Shown: positions 9,000-18,549 of the stretch, piece by piece
How the letters are laid out: each line of letters starts with the position of its first letter
How positions within the stretch are numbered: the first letter of the stretch is position 1
NCBI RefSeq assembly: GCF_004364805.1
Contig: NZ_SOAP01000003.1
Span: 124,001-188,000 of the forward strand
Length of the DNA: 64,000 bases
Reading direction: 5' to 3'
Origin: Pelagimonas phthalicica
GTDB taxonomy: Bacteria > Pseudomonadota > Alphaproteobacteria > Rhodobacterales > Rhodobacteraceae
Notes under the pieces: model-generated
Told to the model about the DNA's origin: nothing
What the model saw: only the letters and a program-made list of their open reading frames with translations
The model's database searches: none
Position numbers and translations under genes: made by a program

Positions 9000-10028
9000 A
9001 TGAACGACCCTGACCCGACGCTGCGCCCCGATCCCATGCCCGAAGACCGCGACCGCGCCTTGCGGCCGCAAATGCTGGATGATTTCATCGGGCAGGCCGA
9101 AGCGCGGGCCAATCTGCGTGTCTTTATCCAATCGGCCCGCGAACGCGGCGAAGCCATGGATCACACCCTGTTTCACGGCCCTCCCGGCCTAGGGAAAACC
9201 ACGCTGGCGCAGATCATGGCGCGCGAACTTGGGGTGGGGTTTCGTATGACCTCTGGCCCCGTGCTGGCCAAGGCGGGTGATTTGGCGGCGATCCTGACCA
9301 ACCTGGAACGCAACGACGTGCTGTTCATCGACGAAATCCACCGCATGAATGCCGCCGTCGAAGAGGTGCTCTATCCGGCGATGGAGGATTTTGAGCTGGA
9401 TCTGGTGATCGGAGAAGGCCCGGCAGCACGCACGGTGCGGATCGAATTGCAACCCTTTACGCTGGTTGGGGCGACGACCCGATTGGGGCTTTTGACCACG
9501 CCATTGCGCGACCGCTTTGGCATTCCAACCCGTTTGAATTTTTACGAAATCCACGAATTGGAAACCATTGTTGCGGGCAATGCTCGCAAACTGGGCGTGG
9601 AAATCAGGGGTGACGGTGCCTTGGAAATTGCGCGCCGCGCCCGCGGTACGCCACGGATTGCCGGCCGGTTGCTGCGTCGTGTTGTGGATTTTGCCGTTGT
9701 CGAGGGTGGCGGGATCGTCACGCAAGAGCTGGCAGATCGCTCTCTGACCCGTTTGGGGGTGGATGCGCTGGGGCTTGATGGGGCGGACCGCCGTTACCTC
9801 AAACTGATCGCCGAGAACTACGCGGGTGGCCCGGTGGGTATCGAAACCCTGTCGGCAGCGCTGAGCGAAAGCCGCGATGCTTTGGAGGAGGTGGTCGAAC
9901 CCTATCTCTTGCAACAGGGCTTGATCCAACGCACACCGCGTGGGCGGATGTTGGCGCAAAAGGCTTGGACACATCTGGGCATGGCTGTGCCGAAAACGCC
10001 GGGGCAGACGGATTTGTTCGGGAAATAG
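9000..10028 (+). CDS. ruvB: Holliday junction branch migration ATPase RuvB
   Basis: The 342-residue AAA+ motor drives branch migration with RuvA. Walker A GPPGLGKT lies at 60-67, Walker B/DEIH at 111-114, and sensor 1 with the arginine-finger region reads [18 protein letters not shown]. The winged-helix C-terminus ([17 protein letters not shown]) is intact. It begins 18 bases after ruvA; GGTAGGGAGACATC precedes the ATG, a good ribosome site. ruvC-ruvA-ruvB form one operon, possibly with the next gene. Confidence 0.97.
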   Translation: MNDPDPTLRPDPMPEDRDRALRPQMLDDFIGQAEARANLRVFIQSARERGEAMDHTLFHGPPGLGKTTLAQIMARELGVGFRMTSGPVLAKAGDLAAILTNLERNDVLFIDEIHRMNAAVEEVLYPAMEDFELDLVIGEGPAARTVRIELQPFTLVGATTRLGLLTTPLRDRFGIPTRLNFYEIHELETIVAGNARKLGVEIRGDGALEIARRARGTPRIAGRLLRRVVDFAVVEGGGIVTQELADRSLTRLGVDALGLDGADRRYLKLIAENYAGGPVGIETLSAALSESRDALEEVVEPYLLQQGLIQRTPRGRMLAQKAWTHLGMAVPKTPGQTDLFGK

Positions 10029-10117
10029 GCCAGGCACCTCACGCCCCGGTCTTGATCCCGCGGGCGTGTCAGGCCAAAACGCCAGCCAAATTGCAGCCTC
10101 GCACAGAAAGACAGCCC

Positions 10118-10756
10118 ATGACCCCGCAAGAGATCGAACAGCTCTTTACCCGCGCTGACGGCAATTACCTGTTTGCCCGCTGGGGGCGCCCGATCGTGCC
10201 GATTGTGTTCGGAGTGCAGGACGAGACGTTAAGCATCGTCAAAGGCGCATTTGAGGCGCTTTGCGTGTTGACCGGCCATAAGATGGCCGAGACAGACCCG
10301 GAGCTTGGCTCGAACGTGATGATGTTCTTTTTCCGCGACTGGGACGAGTTGTTGGGCGTTCCGGATCTGGGGCGCTTGATCGACGGGCTGGATGATCTGG
10401 TGGGGCGGCTCAAGGCTTCGGGTGCCAATCAGTACCGTGTGTTCCGCTTTGACAAAGGCGGCTCCATTCAGGCGTCATTCGTGTTTCTGCGTATGGACAA
10501 GGCGCTGGCCGAGCAACCGGCTGAGGATCTGGCCCTGTCGCAGGTCGCGCAGGTCTTTCTGCTGTGGTCCGAGGCGGCTTTTGCCAATCGATCCCCTTTG
10601 GCCAAACTGGAAAATGGTCAGGTGGTGCTGCATCCCGAGATCGGCGCGGTTCTAAGCGCCGCCTATGATCCGCTCATGCCGGCGGTTGCGCAGGATAAAA
10701 GCCACGCCTTGCGTCTGTTCGCACGTTGCCAAACGGCGTTGCGACCGGAGGAATAG
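10118..10756 (+). CDS. Conserved hypothetical protein downstream of ruvB
   Basis: This 212-residue soluble protein, from the ATG at 10118 (AGAAAGA upstream), has no signal peptide or membrane helix. It starts TPQEIEQLFTRADGNYLFARW and contains a hydrophobic core stretch NVMMFFFRDWDELL. I do not recognise a family. It lies 89 bases after ruvB on the same strand, so co-transcription is possible but not shown. A 51-codon upstream extension overlapping ruvB is rejected because it is out of character with a soluble N-terminus. Confidence 0.75.
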   Translation: MTPQEIEQLFTRADGNYLFARWGRPIVPIVFGVQDETLSIVKGAFEALCVLTGHKMAETDPELGSNVMMFFFRDWDELLGVPDLGRLIDGLDDLVGRLKASGANQYRVFRFDKGGSIQASFVFLRMDKALAEQPAEDLALSQVAQVFLLWSEAAFANRSPLAKLENGQVVLHPEIGAVLSAAYDPLMPAVAQDKSHALRLFARCQTALRPEE

Positions 10757-10811
10757 GTTTTCTTGTCCTTAAACCAGCGGGTTGCTAGGTTTGTGGCAAG
10801 GAGAGAGCCTT

Positions 10812-11132
10812 ATGTCGCTTATCAACCTCAAACGCTGGCACTCGGCGCTGGTTCTATTACTTGCCGGGGTGATGGCGGTGATCTTTGCTTTTGTGACCGC
10901 CAATTTGGTATCACAGGCCATGGCCAATTGGGAATTCCTGCGGGAGTATGGCTTTACCGCGATTGAACACGGGGCCCTGTATCAGGTCGTTGAGCTCTTC
11001 GCCCTCGGGGCCATTTCCATGCTGTGCTGGATGGTGTTCAAGACCTGTGAGCATGTGCTTGTTGATCGTTACTTGGACTGGGCCGAGAAAACGAAATCCG
11101 ACCGAAAACCCAAGGCTGCACCTAAATCGTGA
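10812..11132 (+). CDS. Small two-helix membrane protein, function unknown
   Basis: The 106-residue protein has two membrane helices (ALVLLLAGVMAVIFAFVTA and LFALGAISMLCWMVFKTC) and a lysine-rich cytoplasmic tail ending KPKAAPKS. AAGGAGA precedes the ATG at 10812. It overlaps the convergent gene at 11122 by 11 bases. No family recognised. Confidence 0.75.
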   Translation: MSLINLKRWHSALVLLLAGVMAVIFAFVTANLVSQAMANWEFLREYGFTAIEHGALYQVVELFALGAISMLCWMVFKTCEHVLVDRYLDWAEKTKSDRKPKAAPKS

Positions 11133-11538
11133 TGCCTGCCCAATAGGCCCACAACAGGCCTCCCCAGATCAGATCGATTGTTGCACAGCCCAACGTGTAC
11201 CATCGAAAGAATGCCACCCCGACACCTGCATGTTTGGCTAGGTCCCAAGCTGCGTGAGCCAGAACCGAGAAAATCACCATTGGCGGAGATAGAAAGGCAC
11301 CTATCGTCGCGCAAAGGATCAAAGTGACAGCAATGCCCGTTTCCAGCCTTAGGTCTTGTCCTTTGGCAAAGGCTTGCCGGGTGTAAATCAGGTTCATCGA
11401 CGCAGAAAAAAGCCCGGCAACAATCCAAACTGACTCCGGCGGTACCAACCCATGGCTCAGTGTCAAAAGGAGGGTCCACGCCAGCGCAATCAAGCCGATC
11501 TCTTTTTGCCGCCACGGGCGGTAGAATAGAGCGATCAT
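11122..11538 (-). CDS. Multi-pass membrane protein, function unknown
   Basis: The 138-residue protein has about four membrane helices, with conserved-looking polar positions HGLVPPESVW, SASMNLIYTRQ and AHAAWDLAKH inside them. I cannot assign it a function. It lies just downstream of the trpS terminator and in the same orientation; the terminator hairpin occupies its 5' leader, so it probably has its own promoter or depends on read-through. Confidence 0.65.
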   Translation of the reverse strand: MIALFYRPWRQKEIGLIALAWTLLLTLSHGLVPPESVWIVAGLFSASMNLIYTRQAFAKGQDLRLETGIAVTLILCATIGAFLSPPMVIFSVLAHAAWDLAKHAGVGVAFFRWYTLGCATIDLIWGGLLWAYWAGITI

Positions 11539-11545
11539 AACTCAC

Positions 11546-11580
11546 CAAAAAAGAACGGTCGACCTAAGCGGCCGACCGAT
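11546..11580 (-). terminator. trpS terminator
   Basis: Read on the minus strand, arms CGGTCG (11578-11573) and CGACCG (11561-11556) are followed by TTCTTTTTT. This is a typical intrinsic terminator five bases after the trpS stop. Confidence 0.75.
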
Positions 11581-11584
11581 TAGT

Positions 11585-12616
11585 TTAACGCACCATTCCG
11601 ACGATTTCGTAAGTGCGTTTGAGGATGGGTGCAGCGATAGCGCGCGCTTGTTCCGCGCCATGGGCCAGGATCTTGTCGATCTCGCTGGGATCATCCATCA
11701 ACCGGCGCATTTCTTCGGAAATCGGGGCGAGCTTGTCCACGGCTAAATCGGCGAGGGCAGGTTTGAATTTACCCCAACCGGCTCCGGCATATTCCGCGAT
11801 CACTGCGTCCGAGCTTTGACCGCTGAGAGAGGCATAAATATTGACCAGATTGCGCGCCTCAGGACGATCCGCGAGGCCGTCCATGGTGTCTGGCAAAGGC
11901 TCTGGGTCGGTTTTGGCCTTTTTGAACTTCTTGGCGATTTTGTCTGCATCATCAAGCATGTTGATGCGTTCCATATCGCTTTCACCTGACTTGGACATCT
12001 TCTTGGACCCGTCGCGCAGGTTCATCACCCGCACGGCTGGCCCTTCGATCACCGGTTCGGTGATGGGAAAGAAATCGACCTTGTAGTCATGGTTGAACTT
12101 GGCCGCGATATCGCGGGTCAGCTCAACATGCTGTTTCTGATCCTCGCCCACCGGAACATGGGTCGCGTGATACAACAGAATGTCCGCCGCCATCAGCGAG
12201 GGATAGGCATACAGGCCCAAAGATTGCTTTTCCGCGTTCTTGCCCGCCTTTTCTTTGAACTGCGTCATGCGGTTCATCCATCCGACGCGCGCAACACAGT
12301 TAAAGATCCAGGCCAGTTCAGCATGTTCATGCACCTGGCTTTGGTTGAACAGGATGGATTTGGTCGGATCAATGCCGCTGGCGATATAACCGGCGGCGAC
12401 TTCGCGCGTGGCATTGCGCAGATCTTCGGGGTCTTGCCAGACGGTGATCGCGTGCAGATCAACCACGCAGAAAATGCTTTCGGTGCCAGCCTCTTGGGCG
12501 GCCACGAATTTCTGGATAGCACCAAGGTAATTGCCCAGCGTCAGCCCGCCCGAGGGTTTGATCCCCGAAAAGATGCGAGGGGTAAAGGCAGATGGGGTTT
12601 GGACGCCCTCTGTCAT
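11585..12616 (-). CDS. trpS: Tryptophanyl-tRNA synthetase
   Basis: The 343-residue class I synthetase charges tRNA-Trp. It has the TIGN/HIGH-type motif in [16 protein letters not shown] and the KMSKS motif in KKMSKSGES. The ATG at 12616 has GGAG eight bases upstream; an ATG-less or longer version from 12700 would overlap the divergent rhomboid-like gene's leader and is rejected. Length fits the family (about 335-345). It has its own terminator. Confidence 0.96.
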   Translation of the reverse strand: MTEGVQTPSAFTPRIFSGIKPSGGLTLGNYLGAIQKFVAAQEAGTESIFCVVDLHAITVWQDPEDLRNATREVAAGYIASGIDPTKSILFNQSQVHEHAELAWIFNCVARVGWMNRMTQFKEKAGKNAEKQSLGLYAYPSLMAADILLYHATHVPVGEDQKQHVELTRDIAAKFNHDYKVDFFPITEPVIEGPAVRVMNLRDGSKKMSKSGESDMERINMLDDADKIAKKFKKAKTDPEPLPDTMDGLADRPEARNLVNIYASLSGQSSDAVIAEYAGAGWGKFKPALADLAVDKLAPISEEMRRLMDDPSEIDKILAHGAEQARAIAAPILKRTYEIVGMVR

Positions 12617-12691
12617 AACGATATCTCCGTCTGGAAGTTTGATGCCTCGTGGCTTACCCATGGGGCAGAGCATCGTCAAGAAAGAGCAGAT

Positions 12692-13378
12692 ATGAGCCAT
12701 CCCCAGAACGAAAGCCCGGTGAACCCGATGCCGCCCGTGGTGGTGGCGCTGTTTCTCGTCATGGCGGGGATCGAGCTGGCCTTTAACCTTGCGCAGCGTG
12801 GGCTGGTCGGCGGGCGCGACGCGGTGGGTTGGCGGATTGAGGCCTGGGAAAGGTTCGGCTTTTCAAGTCGGGTGTTGGATTGGATGGTCGAGACCAGCCA
12901 ATGGCCTGCCGAACATTTGATACGCTTTGTGTCGTACATGTTTATCCACGCGAGTTTCACACACGGGCTTTTTGCCATCGTCTTTCTGTTGGCCCTGGGC
13001 AAGATCGTTGCCGAAGCCCTTGGGCCATGGCGGTTTTTGGTGATCTATTTTGGCAGCGCCGCTTTGGGCGCGCTGGGGTTTGCGGTTATCCTTGACGATC
13101 CGCAATTGTTGATCGGGGCGATGGTGCCCGCCTATGGGCTGATCGGAGGCTTTACCTTTTTCTCTTGGGTGGATCTGGACGCGCAAAACGAACCGCGTAT
13201 TCGCGCCTTTCGCCTGATTGGAGCGTTGTTGGCCATTCAGCTGTTCTTTGGTCTGCTGTTTGGCAGTGATCAAACCTGGGTGGCTGAACTTTGCGGCTTT
13301 GTGGCTGGCTTTGGCCTGACTGTGTTTCTGGTTCCCGGCAGCATGGCCCGTATCCTGCGGGCGATCCGGCGCGATTGA
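12692..13378 (+). CDS. Rhomboid-fold membrane protein lacking the catalytic dyad
   Basis: The 228-residue protein has six to seven membrane helices and classical rhomboid landmarks: [20 protein letters not shown] (the HxxxxH-N helix region), [19 protein letters not shown] and a C-terminal FGFVAGFGL-like GxxxG helix. In active rhomboids the fourth helix reads GxSG; here it reads [12 protein letters not shown], with no serine. The helix-6 histidine is replaced by glutamate in [10 protein letters not shown]. It is therefore probably a non-proteolytic rhomboid relative. AAAGAG lies five bases before the ATG. It abuts murJ end to end. Confidence 0.8.
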   Translation: MSHPQNESPVNPMPPVVVALFLVMAGIELAFNLAQRGLVGGRDAVGWRIEAWERFGFSSRVLDWMVETSQWPAEHLIRFVSYMFIHASFTHGLFAIVFLLALGKIVAEALGPWRFLVIYFGSAALGALGFAVILDDPQLLIGAMVPAYGLIGGFTFFSWVDLDAQNEPRIRAFRLIGALLAIQLFFGLLFGSDQTWVAELCGFVAGFGLTVFLVPGSMARILRAIRRD

Positions 13379-14923
13379 TTATTTGCGCCGCCGCACGATC
13401 CCCTTGAGCTCAGCCATGCTGAACGCGCCAAGCATCTGCCCGGCAATCCCATAGCTGATCGCTCCGACAGCGATCAGCGTCAAGAGGGCGGCGTAACGAA
13501 TGTAATCGGCAAAGAGCCAAGGCGTGAGCACCAGAAACCCGGCCCAAAGTGCGCCCCCCATAATGAAGGCAGCCAAACAGATCCGCCAAATGCGGGCGTA
13601 GAACCGCGGATCAAACTTTGCCACCTCACCCATGCCACGCGCGCCCAGGGCCAGCATGGCGACCATCACCCAGCCCGCCACAGTGGTTGCAATAGCGGGG
13701 GCGATCCAGCCGATGATTGGGGCGAGGCCAAAGGCCAAGACCGCATTGATCACCATGGCCCAAGCCGCGTAGCGGAACGGGCTTTTGGTGTCGTGGCGGG
13801 CGAAGAACAGCGGTTGCAGCACTTTTTGCAACACGAAACTCGGCAGTCCCAATCCATAGATTGCAACGGCCACCGCGATGGCTTCGCTGTCCTCGCGGCT
13901 GGTGAGGCCGCGTTCAAACAGAACCGAGACCAGCGGCAGAGGAATGACGACCAAGGCAACCGCAGATGGAATTGTCAGGGCCAGCGACAACTCCCCGGCG
14001 CGTGAAAACGCCTCGCGTCCGCCCGCATCATCTTGCGCCTTCAGGCGGCGGGACAGATCAGGCAGCAATACGATGCCGACCGCGATCCCGACGACCCCCA
14101 AGGGCAGTTGATAAAGCCGATCAGCCGAATAAAGCCAACTGATGGCCTTGTCGAAATCAGAGGCGACCCATTGCCCAACCAGCAGGTTGATCTGCATGAC
14201 GCCGCCCGCCAGGGCCGCAGGCACCGCTGTCACGATCATCAGCTTCATATCAGGGGTCCAGCGCGGGCGGCCGGGGATCAACCTGATCCCGGCGCGATCT
14301 GCTGCGACCCAGACAATGGCCAATTGCACGACACCTGCAACCGGAACTGTCCAGATCAACCAGATAATGGCCTCTTGCCCCAGGACATAGGCGGCCACCA
14401 TCGCCAGAATCGACAGGATATTCAGAAAAACCGGGGCCGCGGCGGCAGCTGCAAAGCGCCCGATTGAGTTCAAAACGCCGGATAGCAAAGCGGCTAAGGA
14501 AATGAAGAAGATGTAAGGAAAGACAACCCGGCCATAGCCGACGGCCAGATCAAAACGTTCGTCACCTGCCAGTCCTTCGGCCGTGGCATAGACCAGCGCA
14601 GGCATAAAGATCATGGCAAGCGCCGTGAGGATGATCAGCACAAAGGCCAATCCGCTCATGGCGTCGCGCGCAAACTTTAGGTGATCTTCGTCGCCCTCGT
14701 ATTTCTTGGAAAACATCGGCACAAAGGCGGCGTTAAACGCACCCTCGGCAAAGAAACGGCGAAACATATTGGGCAGGCGAAAGGCCGCGACAAAGGCATC
14801 CATCACCGGACCAGGCCCAATCAGGCCAAGGATCAGGATCTCGCGCGCAAAGCCCAGGATCCGGCTCATCAATGTCCAGAACCCGACGGTCATCACGCCA
14901 GCAATCAGTTTGATCGGTTTCAT
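13379..14923 (-). CDS. murJ: Lipid II flippase MurJ (MviN)
   Basis: MurJ flips lipid II across the inner membrane for peptidoglycan synthesis. The 514-residue protein has about 14 helices, beginning MKPIKLIAGVMTVGFWTLMSR and containing the family signature GPGPVMDAFVAAFRLPNMFRR, then FAEGAFNAAFVPMF. These carry conserved arginines of the central cavity. Its stop codon directly adjoins the stop of the rhomboid-like gene with no base between. A muramidase-like gene lies upstream on the same strand, 63 bases away. Confidence 0.96.
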   Translation of the reverse strand: MKPIKLIAGVMTVGFWTLMSRILGFAREILILGLIGPGPVMDAFVAAFRLPNMFRRFFAEGAFNAAFVPMFSKKYEGDEDHLKFARDAMSGLAFVLIILTALAMIFMPALVYATAEGLAGDERFDLAVGYGRVVFPYIFFISLAALLSGVLNSIGRFAAAAAAPVFLNILSILAMVAAYVLGQEAIIWLIWTVPVAGVVQLAIVWVAADRAGIRLIPGRPRWTPDMKLMIVTAVPAALAGGVMQINLLVGQWVASDFDKAISWLYSADRLYQLPLGVVGIAVGIVLLPDLSRRLKAQDDAGGREAFSRAGELSLALTIPSAVALVVIPLPLVSVLFERGLTSREDSEAIAVAVAIYGLGLPSFVLQKVLQPLFFARHDTKSPFRYAAWAMVINAVLAFGLAPIIGWIAPAIATTVAGWVMVAMLALGARGMGEVAKFDPRFYARIWRICLAAFIMGGALWAGFLVLTPWLFADYIRYAALLTLIAVGAISYGIAGQMLGAFSMAELKGIVRRRK

Positions 14924-14986
14924 TTGCCTGCCTCTTTCTCGCGGCAGGCCTAGCGGATTTGGCGGGATGCGTAAACGGGCGAGGCG

Positions 14987-15748
14987 TTAACCGGGGAAAA
15001 TCCGCTTCATCTCGCGATCAAAATGCGCCCAGGTCATGGTGGCTTTGTTCCCGGCGACCCCTTTGTAATAGGAGTGACCCGAGGCCGTGGGCAGCCCAGC
15101 CCAGATCTTGGCCAGGTTATGCATAAAGGTCTTGCGCGGCATTTTACCGGCCATCATCTGATGCACGCCAGCCTCGGCCAAAAGGATATCGGCAAGGGCA
15201 TCCTGAAGCCGCGCATCAAAGCGCGTGTTCAGGCTGACCCCCTTCTTTTGCACCAGTCGTTTCAATGTCGCTGGGATGAATTGGTAGCGCCCGATGGCGT
15301 GTTGCTGGCCAGGCGTGTCCTTGATCCATTGATAGATCTCCAGCACTGTCAGTTGTGTCGGAGGCTTGGGCGGTAGGCGTTTAGCGGCGTATTGCACCGC
15401 GTCATACCCTTTGGACCCAGCCTCGGCAGAGGCAATCAGATGACGTATCCGTGCCAAAGGCGTTGTGCCCAGCGGCAGTGCCGAAAACCGGGCAACCGTT
15501 GCAGCGGGCTTGCTGCGTAGGGGTTTTTGCCGCGCAGGGTAAGGGGCGAGCATTGATCCAGCCCCTTGGCCCGCAAATAAACTACCGTTGCCATTGGTGG
15601 TGGGTGATTTTGCCCCGGGGCCGCCGAACATTGGTTGACGATCTACCAGCAAGGGTGGTCGCCCCTCCATCGGGAGGTGTTGCGCCGCCACGATATTTCC
15701 AAACCCCATCCAAAGGCCCAACAGGACCATCGCCCAAATACGGTGCAT
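14987..15748 (-). CDS. Exported GH104-like (lambda-lysozyme-like) muramidase
   Basis: A signal peptide ([20 protein letters not shown]) is followed by a proline-rich linker of about 80 residues and a lysozyme-fold domain. The domain shows the pattern of lambda endolysin R and GH104 lytic transglycosylases: catalytic-type Glu in [39 protein letters not shown] and [11 protein letters not shown]. The ATG at 15748 has GAGGGG four bases upstream; an ATG 12 bases earlier is possible. It probably cleaves peptidoglycan glycan strands in the periplasm. Its neighbour murJ handles lipid II. The domain assignment rests on motif order, not a search. Confidence 0.75.
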   Translation of the reverse strand: MHRIWAMVLLGLWMGFGNIVAAQHLPMEGRPPLLVDRQPMFGGPGAKSPTTNGNGSLFAGQGAGSMLAPYPARQKPLRSKPAATVARFSALPLGTTPLARIRHLIASAEAGSKGYDAVQYAAKRLPPKPPTQLTVLEIYQWIKDTPGQQHAIGRYQFIPATLKRLVQKKGVSLNTRFDARLQDALADILLAEAGVHQMMAGKMPRKTFMHNLAKIWAGLPTASGHSYYKGVAGNKATMTWAHFDREMKRIFPG

Positions 15749-15920
15749 TCTGCCCCTCATCGCTTCTGCTCGACGAAAATATCCGCCAAATTTGTTGAGA
15801 ACTGGTTTGGAAACCCGTCATGCAACACGGGAAACCGTTCAAATTGACTCTATGCCCCCTTGCGCTTGGGCAAGAAGCCTTGCAGACACGGGCAATCAGC
15901 GTCTCAGGAGAGTGAAGCCC

Positions 15921-16589
15921 ATGCGTATGCGGGATACGTTCATCAAACCGATGCACCCGGAAGGGATCAAATTTGTCGCCATTTTCGCGGCGATTACCTT
16001 GGTTCTGTTCCTGATCTGGCAACCTTTGGGGTGGATTGGTGTTGGGCTAACGGTTTGGTGTTACTACTTTTTCCGCGATCCAGAGCGTGTCACCCCAGAT
16101 CGCCCCGGTCTGATCATCAGCCCGGCGGATGGCGTGGTGTCCCTGATTGAAAAGGCTGTTCCCCCGGCGGAACTTGGCATGGCGGATGAGCCTTTGACAC
16201 GCGTCAGCGTGTTCATGAGCGTGTTTAACTGTCACGTGAACCGGACGCCAATCGCGGGCGAAATCAAGGCGGTGGCCTATCGCCCTGGCAAATTCTTTAA
16301 TGCCTCGCTGGACAAAGCCAGCAAGGACAATGAGCGCAACAGCCTGCGCATCGAAATGGAAGACGGCCGCGATTTGGCCGTGGTTCAAATCGCTGGTCTC
16401 GTGGCGCGCCGCATCGTCTGGTGGGTCGAACCGGGTTCGAAATTGCGCACGGGTGAGCGTTTTGGCCTGATCCGTTTTGGGTCGCGCCTGGATGTGTATT
16501 TGCCCGATGGTGTGCAACCCATGGTCAAGATTGGCCAGACAATGATTGCAGGTGAAACCGTACTGGCCGACTTGACGGCGCAGGGCTGA
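15921..16589 (+). CDS. psd: Phosphatidylserine decarboxylase, short (archaeal/alphaproteobacterial) type
   Basis: This membrane enzyme converts phosphatidylserine to phosphatidylethanolamine. The 222-residue proenzyme has an N-terminal hydrophobic hairpin ([20 protein letters not shown]), the SPADGVV strand and [12 protein letters not shown], and the self-cleavage site G187-S188 in [11 protein letters not shown], where Ser becomes the pyruvoyl group. The ATG at 15921 follows AGGAGA. pssA starts 18 bases downstream, so substrate production and consumption are co-expressed. Confidence 0.95.
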   Translation: MRMRDTFIKPMHPEGIKFVAIFAAITLVLFLIWQPLGWIGVGLTVWCYYFFRDPERVTPDRPGLIISPADGVVSLIEKAVPPAELGMADEPLTRVSVFMSVFNCHVNRTPIAGEIKAVAYRPGKFFNASLDKASKDNERNSLRIEMEDGRDLAVVQIAGLVARRIVWWVEPGSKLRTGERFGLIRFGSRLDVYLPDGVQPMVKIGQTMIAGETVLADLTAQG

Positions 16590-16607
16590 TATTGGTCATA
16601 TCGAATA

Positions 16608-17345
16608 ATGTCTGAACCAAGTGATAAACCAGAACGCGAATTTTCTCTGATCCAGCTGTTGCCAAACGCGCTGACGATTGCGGCGATTTGTGCGGGCTTG
16701 ACGGCGATCCGATTGGGCGCGCAGGGGAATTTCCTGCTGGCGGTCAAACTGATCCTTGTCGCCGGTATTCTGGATGGTTTGGACGGGCGCTTGGCGCGCG
16801 CCCTTGGCAGTGACAGCGAACTGGGCGCGGAGCTGGATTCCTTGGGCGATTTCCTGAACTTCGGTGTCGCACCGCCCCTGATCCTGTATTTCTGGGCGCT
16901 GGACGATGTGCGCGGGATCGGCTGGTTCGCAGCCTTGGTCTTTGCCATGTGCTGCGTCATGCGTCTGGCGCGCTTTAACGTGGGCATCAAATCCTCAGAC
17001 GCCGAAAGCTCCAGCGCCTATTTCGTCGGGGTGCCGTCCCCGGCAGGGGCGCTTTTGGTCATGGTACCGCTCTATTGGAGCTTTGCCTTTCCCGAAAGCA
17101 CGGGCCTGCCCGGTCTGGTGCTCTGCCTATATGTCATCTGCATTGGCTTGCTCTTGGTCAGTCAGATTCCGACCTGGTCGTTCAAGGCAACCAAGATTTC
17201 GCGGAGCAACCTGAAATACTTCTTCTTTGCGCTGTCCATCGTATTTGCCGCCTTTCTGACCTATGCGTGGCTGACACTGATGATCTTGTGCCTGGCCTAT
17301 GTCGGTACCGTAATTTGGGCCCTGTTCCGCTCTGAAAAAGCCTAG
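16608..17345 (+). CDS. pssA: CDP-diacylglycerol--serine O-phosphatidyltransferase
   Basis: This 245-residue membrane enzyme makes phosphatidylserine from CDP-diacylglycerol and serine, feeding Psd. It has the CDP-alcohol phosphotransferase motif D-G-x2-A-R-x8-G-x3-D-x3-D at D59 to D81 (DGRLAR ... GAELDSLGD). About seven to eight helices follow. It lies 18 bases after psd in the usual alphaproteobacterial psd-pssA order. Confidence 0.95.
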   Translation: MSEPSDKPEREFSLIQLLPNALTIAAICAGLTAIRLGAQGNFLLAVKLILVAGILDGLDGRLARALGSDSELGAELDSLGDFLNFGVAPPLILYFWALDDVRGIGWFAALVFAMCCVMRLARFNVGIKSSDAESSSAYFVGVPSPAGALLVMVPLYWSFAFPESTGLPGLVLCLYVICIGLLLVSQIPTWSFKATKISRSNLKYFFFALSIVFAAFLTYAWLTLMILCLAYVGTVIWALFRSEKA

Positions 17346-17463
17346 GCGATTATCCGCAAAGCCCTAAAATACGGTGCTTTGCATGACCAAAAGTAAGAAT
17401 GACGTTGCGATAGTCGGGCATTTCGTTATCTAGGCTGAAAGCTTTTGGCAGCAGAACAGGCGC

Positions 17464-18498
17464 ATGACCCAACAACCTATCCCTTCGGATGTCGCGTCCG
17501 ATATCCGTGACCCGCGCGATTGGGTCAAAGTCTTGGCAGCATATCGCGATCCGAACTGGAAACAGAGCTGGTTCGAAGTCTTCGCAACCGCTGCGCCATT
17601 CTTGGTTTTGTGGGGATTGGCCTGGTGGGCCTTGTCGGTCAGCTATCTGTTGGCTTTTGTGATTTCTTTGGCCAATGGCGTGTTTCTGGTGCGTCTCTTC
17701 ACCATCCAGCATGATTGTGGCCACGGCTCCTTTTTTGCCAGTCGAGATGCATGCGATTGGTTGGGCCGGGTTTTGGGTGTTGTGACGCTGACGCCTTATG
17801 CGGTCTGGCGGCGGACCCATTCGATCCACCATAGTTCCGCTGGTAATCTTGGACGGCGTGGCATTGGGGATATCCACACCATGACAGTGTCCGAGTTTGA
17901 GGCCCAAGGATGGTTTGGCCAGCAAATGTATCGGCTTTATCGTAACCCGGTGATCCTGTTCGGACTGGGGCCGATCTATATCTTTTTCCTTCAGAACCGC
18001 GTTCCACTTGGCCTGATGAAGATCCGCAAATATTGGTACAGTGCCATGCTGACCAACTTGGTACTGGCCTTGGTGCTGGTGGCGATTTATCTGTTGGGTG
18101 GTTGGGCTCCGATCCTGTTGATCTTTGTGCCCTCTACACTGATGGCGGCCACCATCGGGATGTGGTTGTTCTATGTCCAACATCAGTTCGAGCACGCCCA
18201 TTGGGACGAGGAAGAAGAATGGGACCTGCATAATTCCGCCCTGCACGGCAGTTCCTATTACGTGATGCCCAAGGTCCTGCAATGGCTGAGCGCCAATATT
18301 GGCATTCATCATGTGCACCACCTCTACAGCCGGATCCCGTTTTACCGCTTGCCCGAGGTGCTGAAGGATCATGCCGAGTTGGCGCAGGCCAATCGCATGA
18401 CCATCCGGGAAAGCTTTGCCTCTGTACGCCTTCACCTGTGGGACGAACAAAGCCGCAAACTGTTGTCGTTTAGGCAAGCAAGGGCGCTGACCAGATAA
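17464..18498 (+). CDS. Membrane fatty acid desaturase
   Basis: The 344-residue protein has the three histidine boxes of acyl-lipid desaturases: HDCGH at 83-87, HSIHH at 119-123 and HHVHH at 282-286, plus FEHAHW near 240. These bind the di-iron centre. About four helices anchor it in the membrane. It likely introduces double bonds into phospholipid acyl chains; regioselectivity cannot be read. Its position next to psd-pssA fits a membrane-lipid role, although 118 bases separate it from pssA. Confidence 0.88.
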   Translation: MTQQPIPSDVASDIRDPRDWVKVLAAYRDPNWKQSWFEVFATAAPFLVLWGLAWWALSVSYLLAFVISLANGVFLVRLFTIQHDCGHGSFFASRDACDWLGRVLGVVTLTPYAVWRRTHSIHHSSAGNLGRRGIGDIHTMTVSEFEAQGWFGQQMYRLYRNPVILFGLGPIYIFFLQNRVPLGLMKIRKYWYSAMLTNLVLALVLVAIYLLGGWAPILLIFVPSTLMAATIGMWLFYVQHQFEHAHWDEEEEWDLHNSALHGSSYYVMPKVLQWLSANIGIHHVHHLYSRIPFYRLPEVLKDHAELAQANRMTIRESFASVRLHLWDEQSRKLLSFRQARALTR

Positions 18499-18549
18499 TC
18501 TGGATCAGTCGCCACTCAGTTTTTGATATTGTCGCGAAAGGGCAAAAGG

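Noticed and set aside
12089-12691. N-terminal extension of the rhomboid-like frame back into trpS
   Set aside because: It would read through the trpS gene on the other strand; the ATG at 12692 has its own ribosome site and gives a normal-length protein.
17350-18477. 375-codon minus-strand frame opposite the desaturase
   Set aside because: The opposite strand encodes a desaturase with all three histidine boxes; this frame has no family features.
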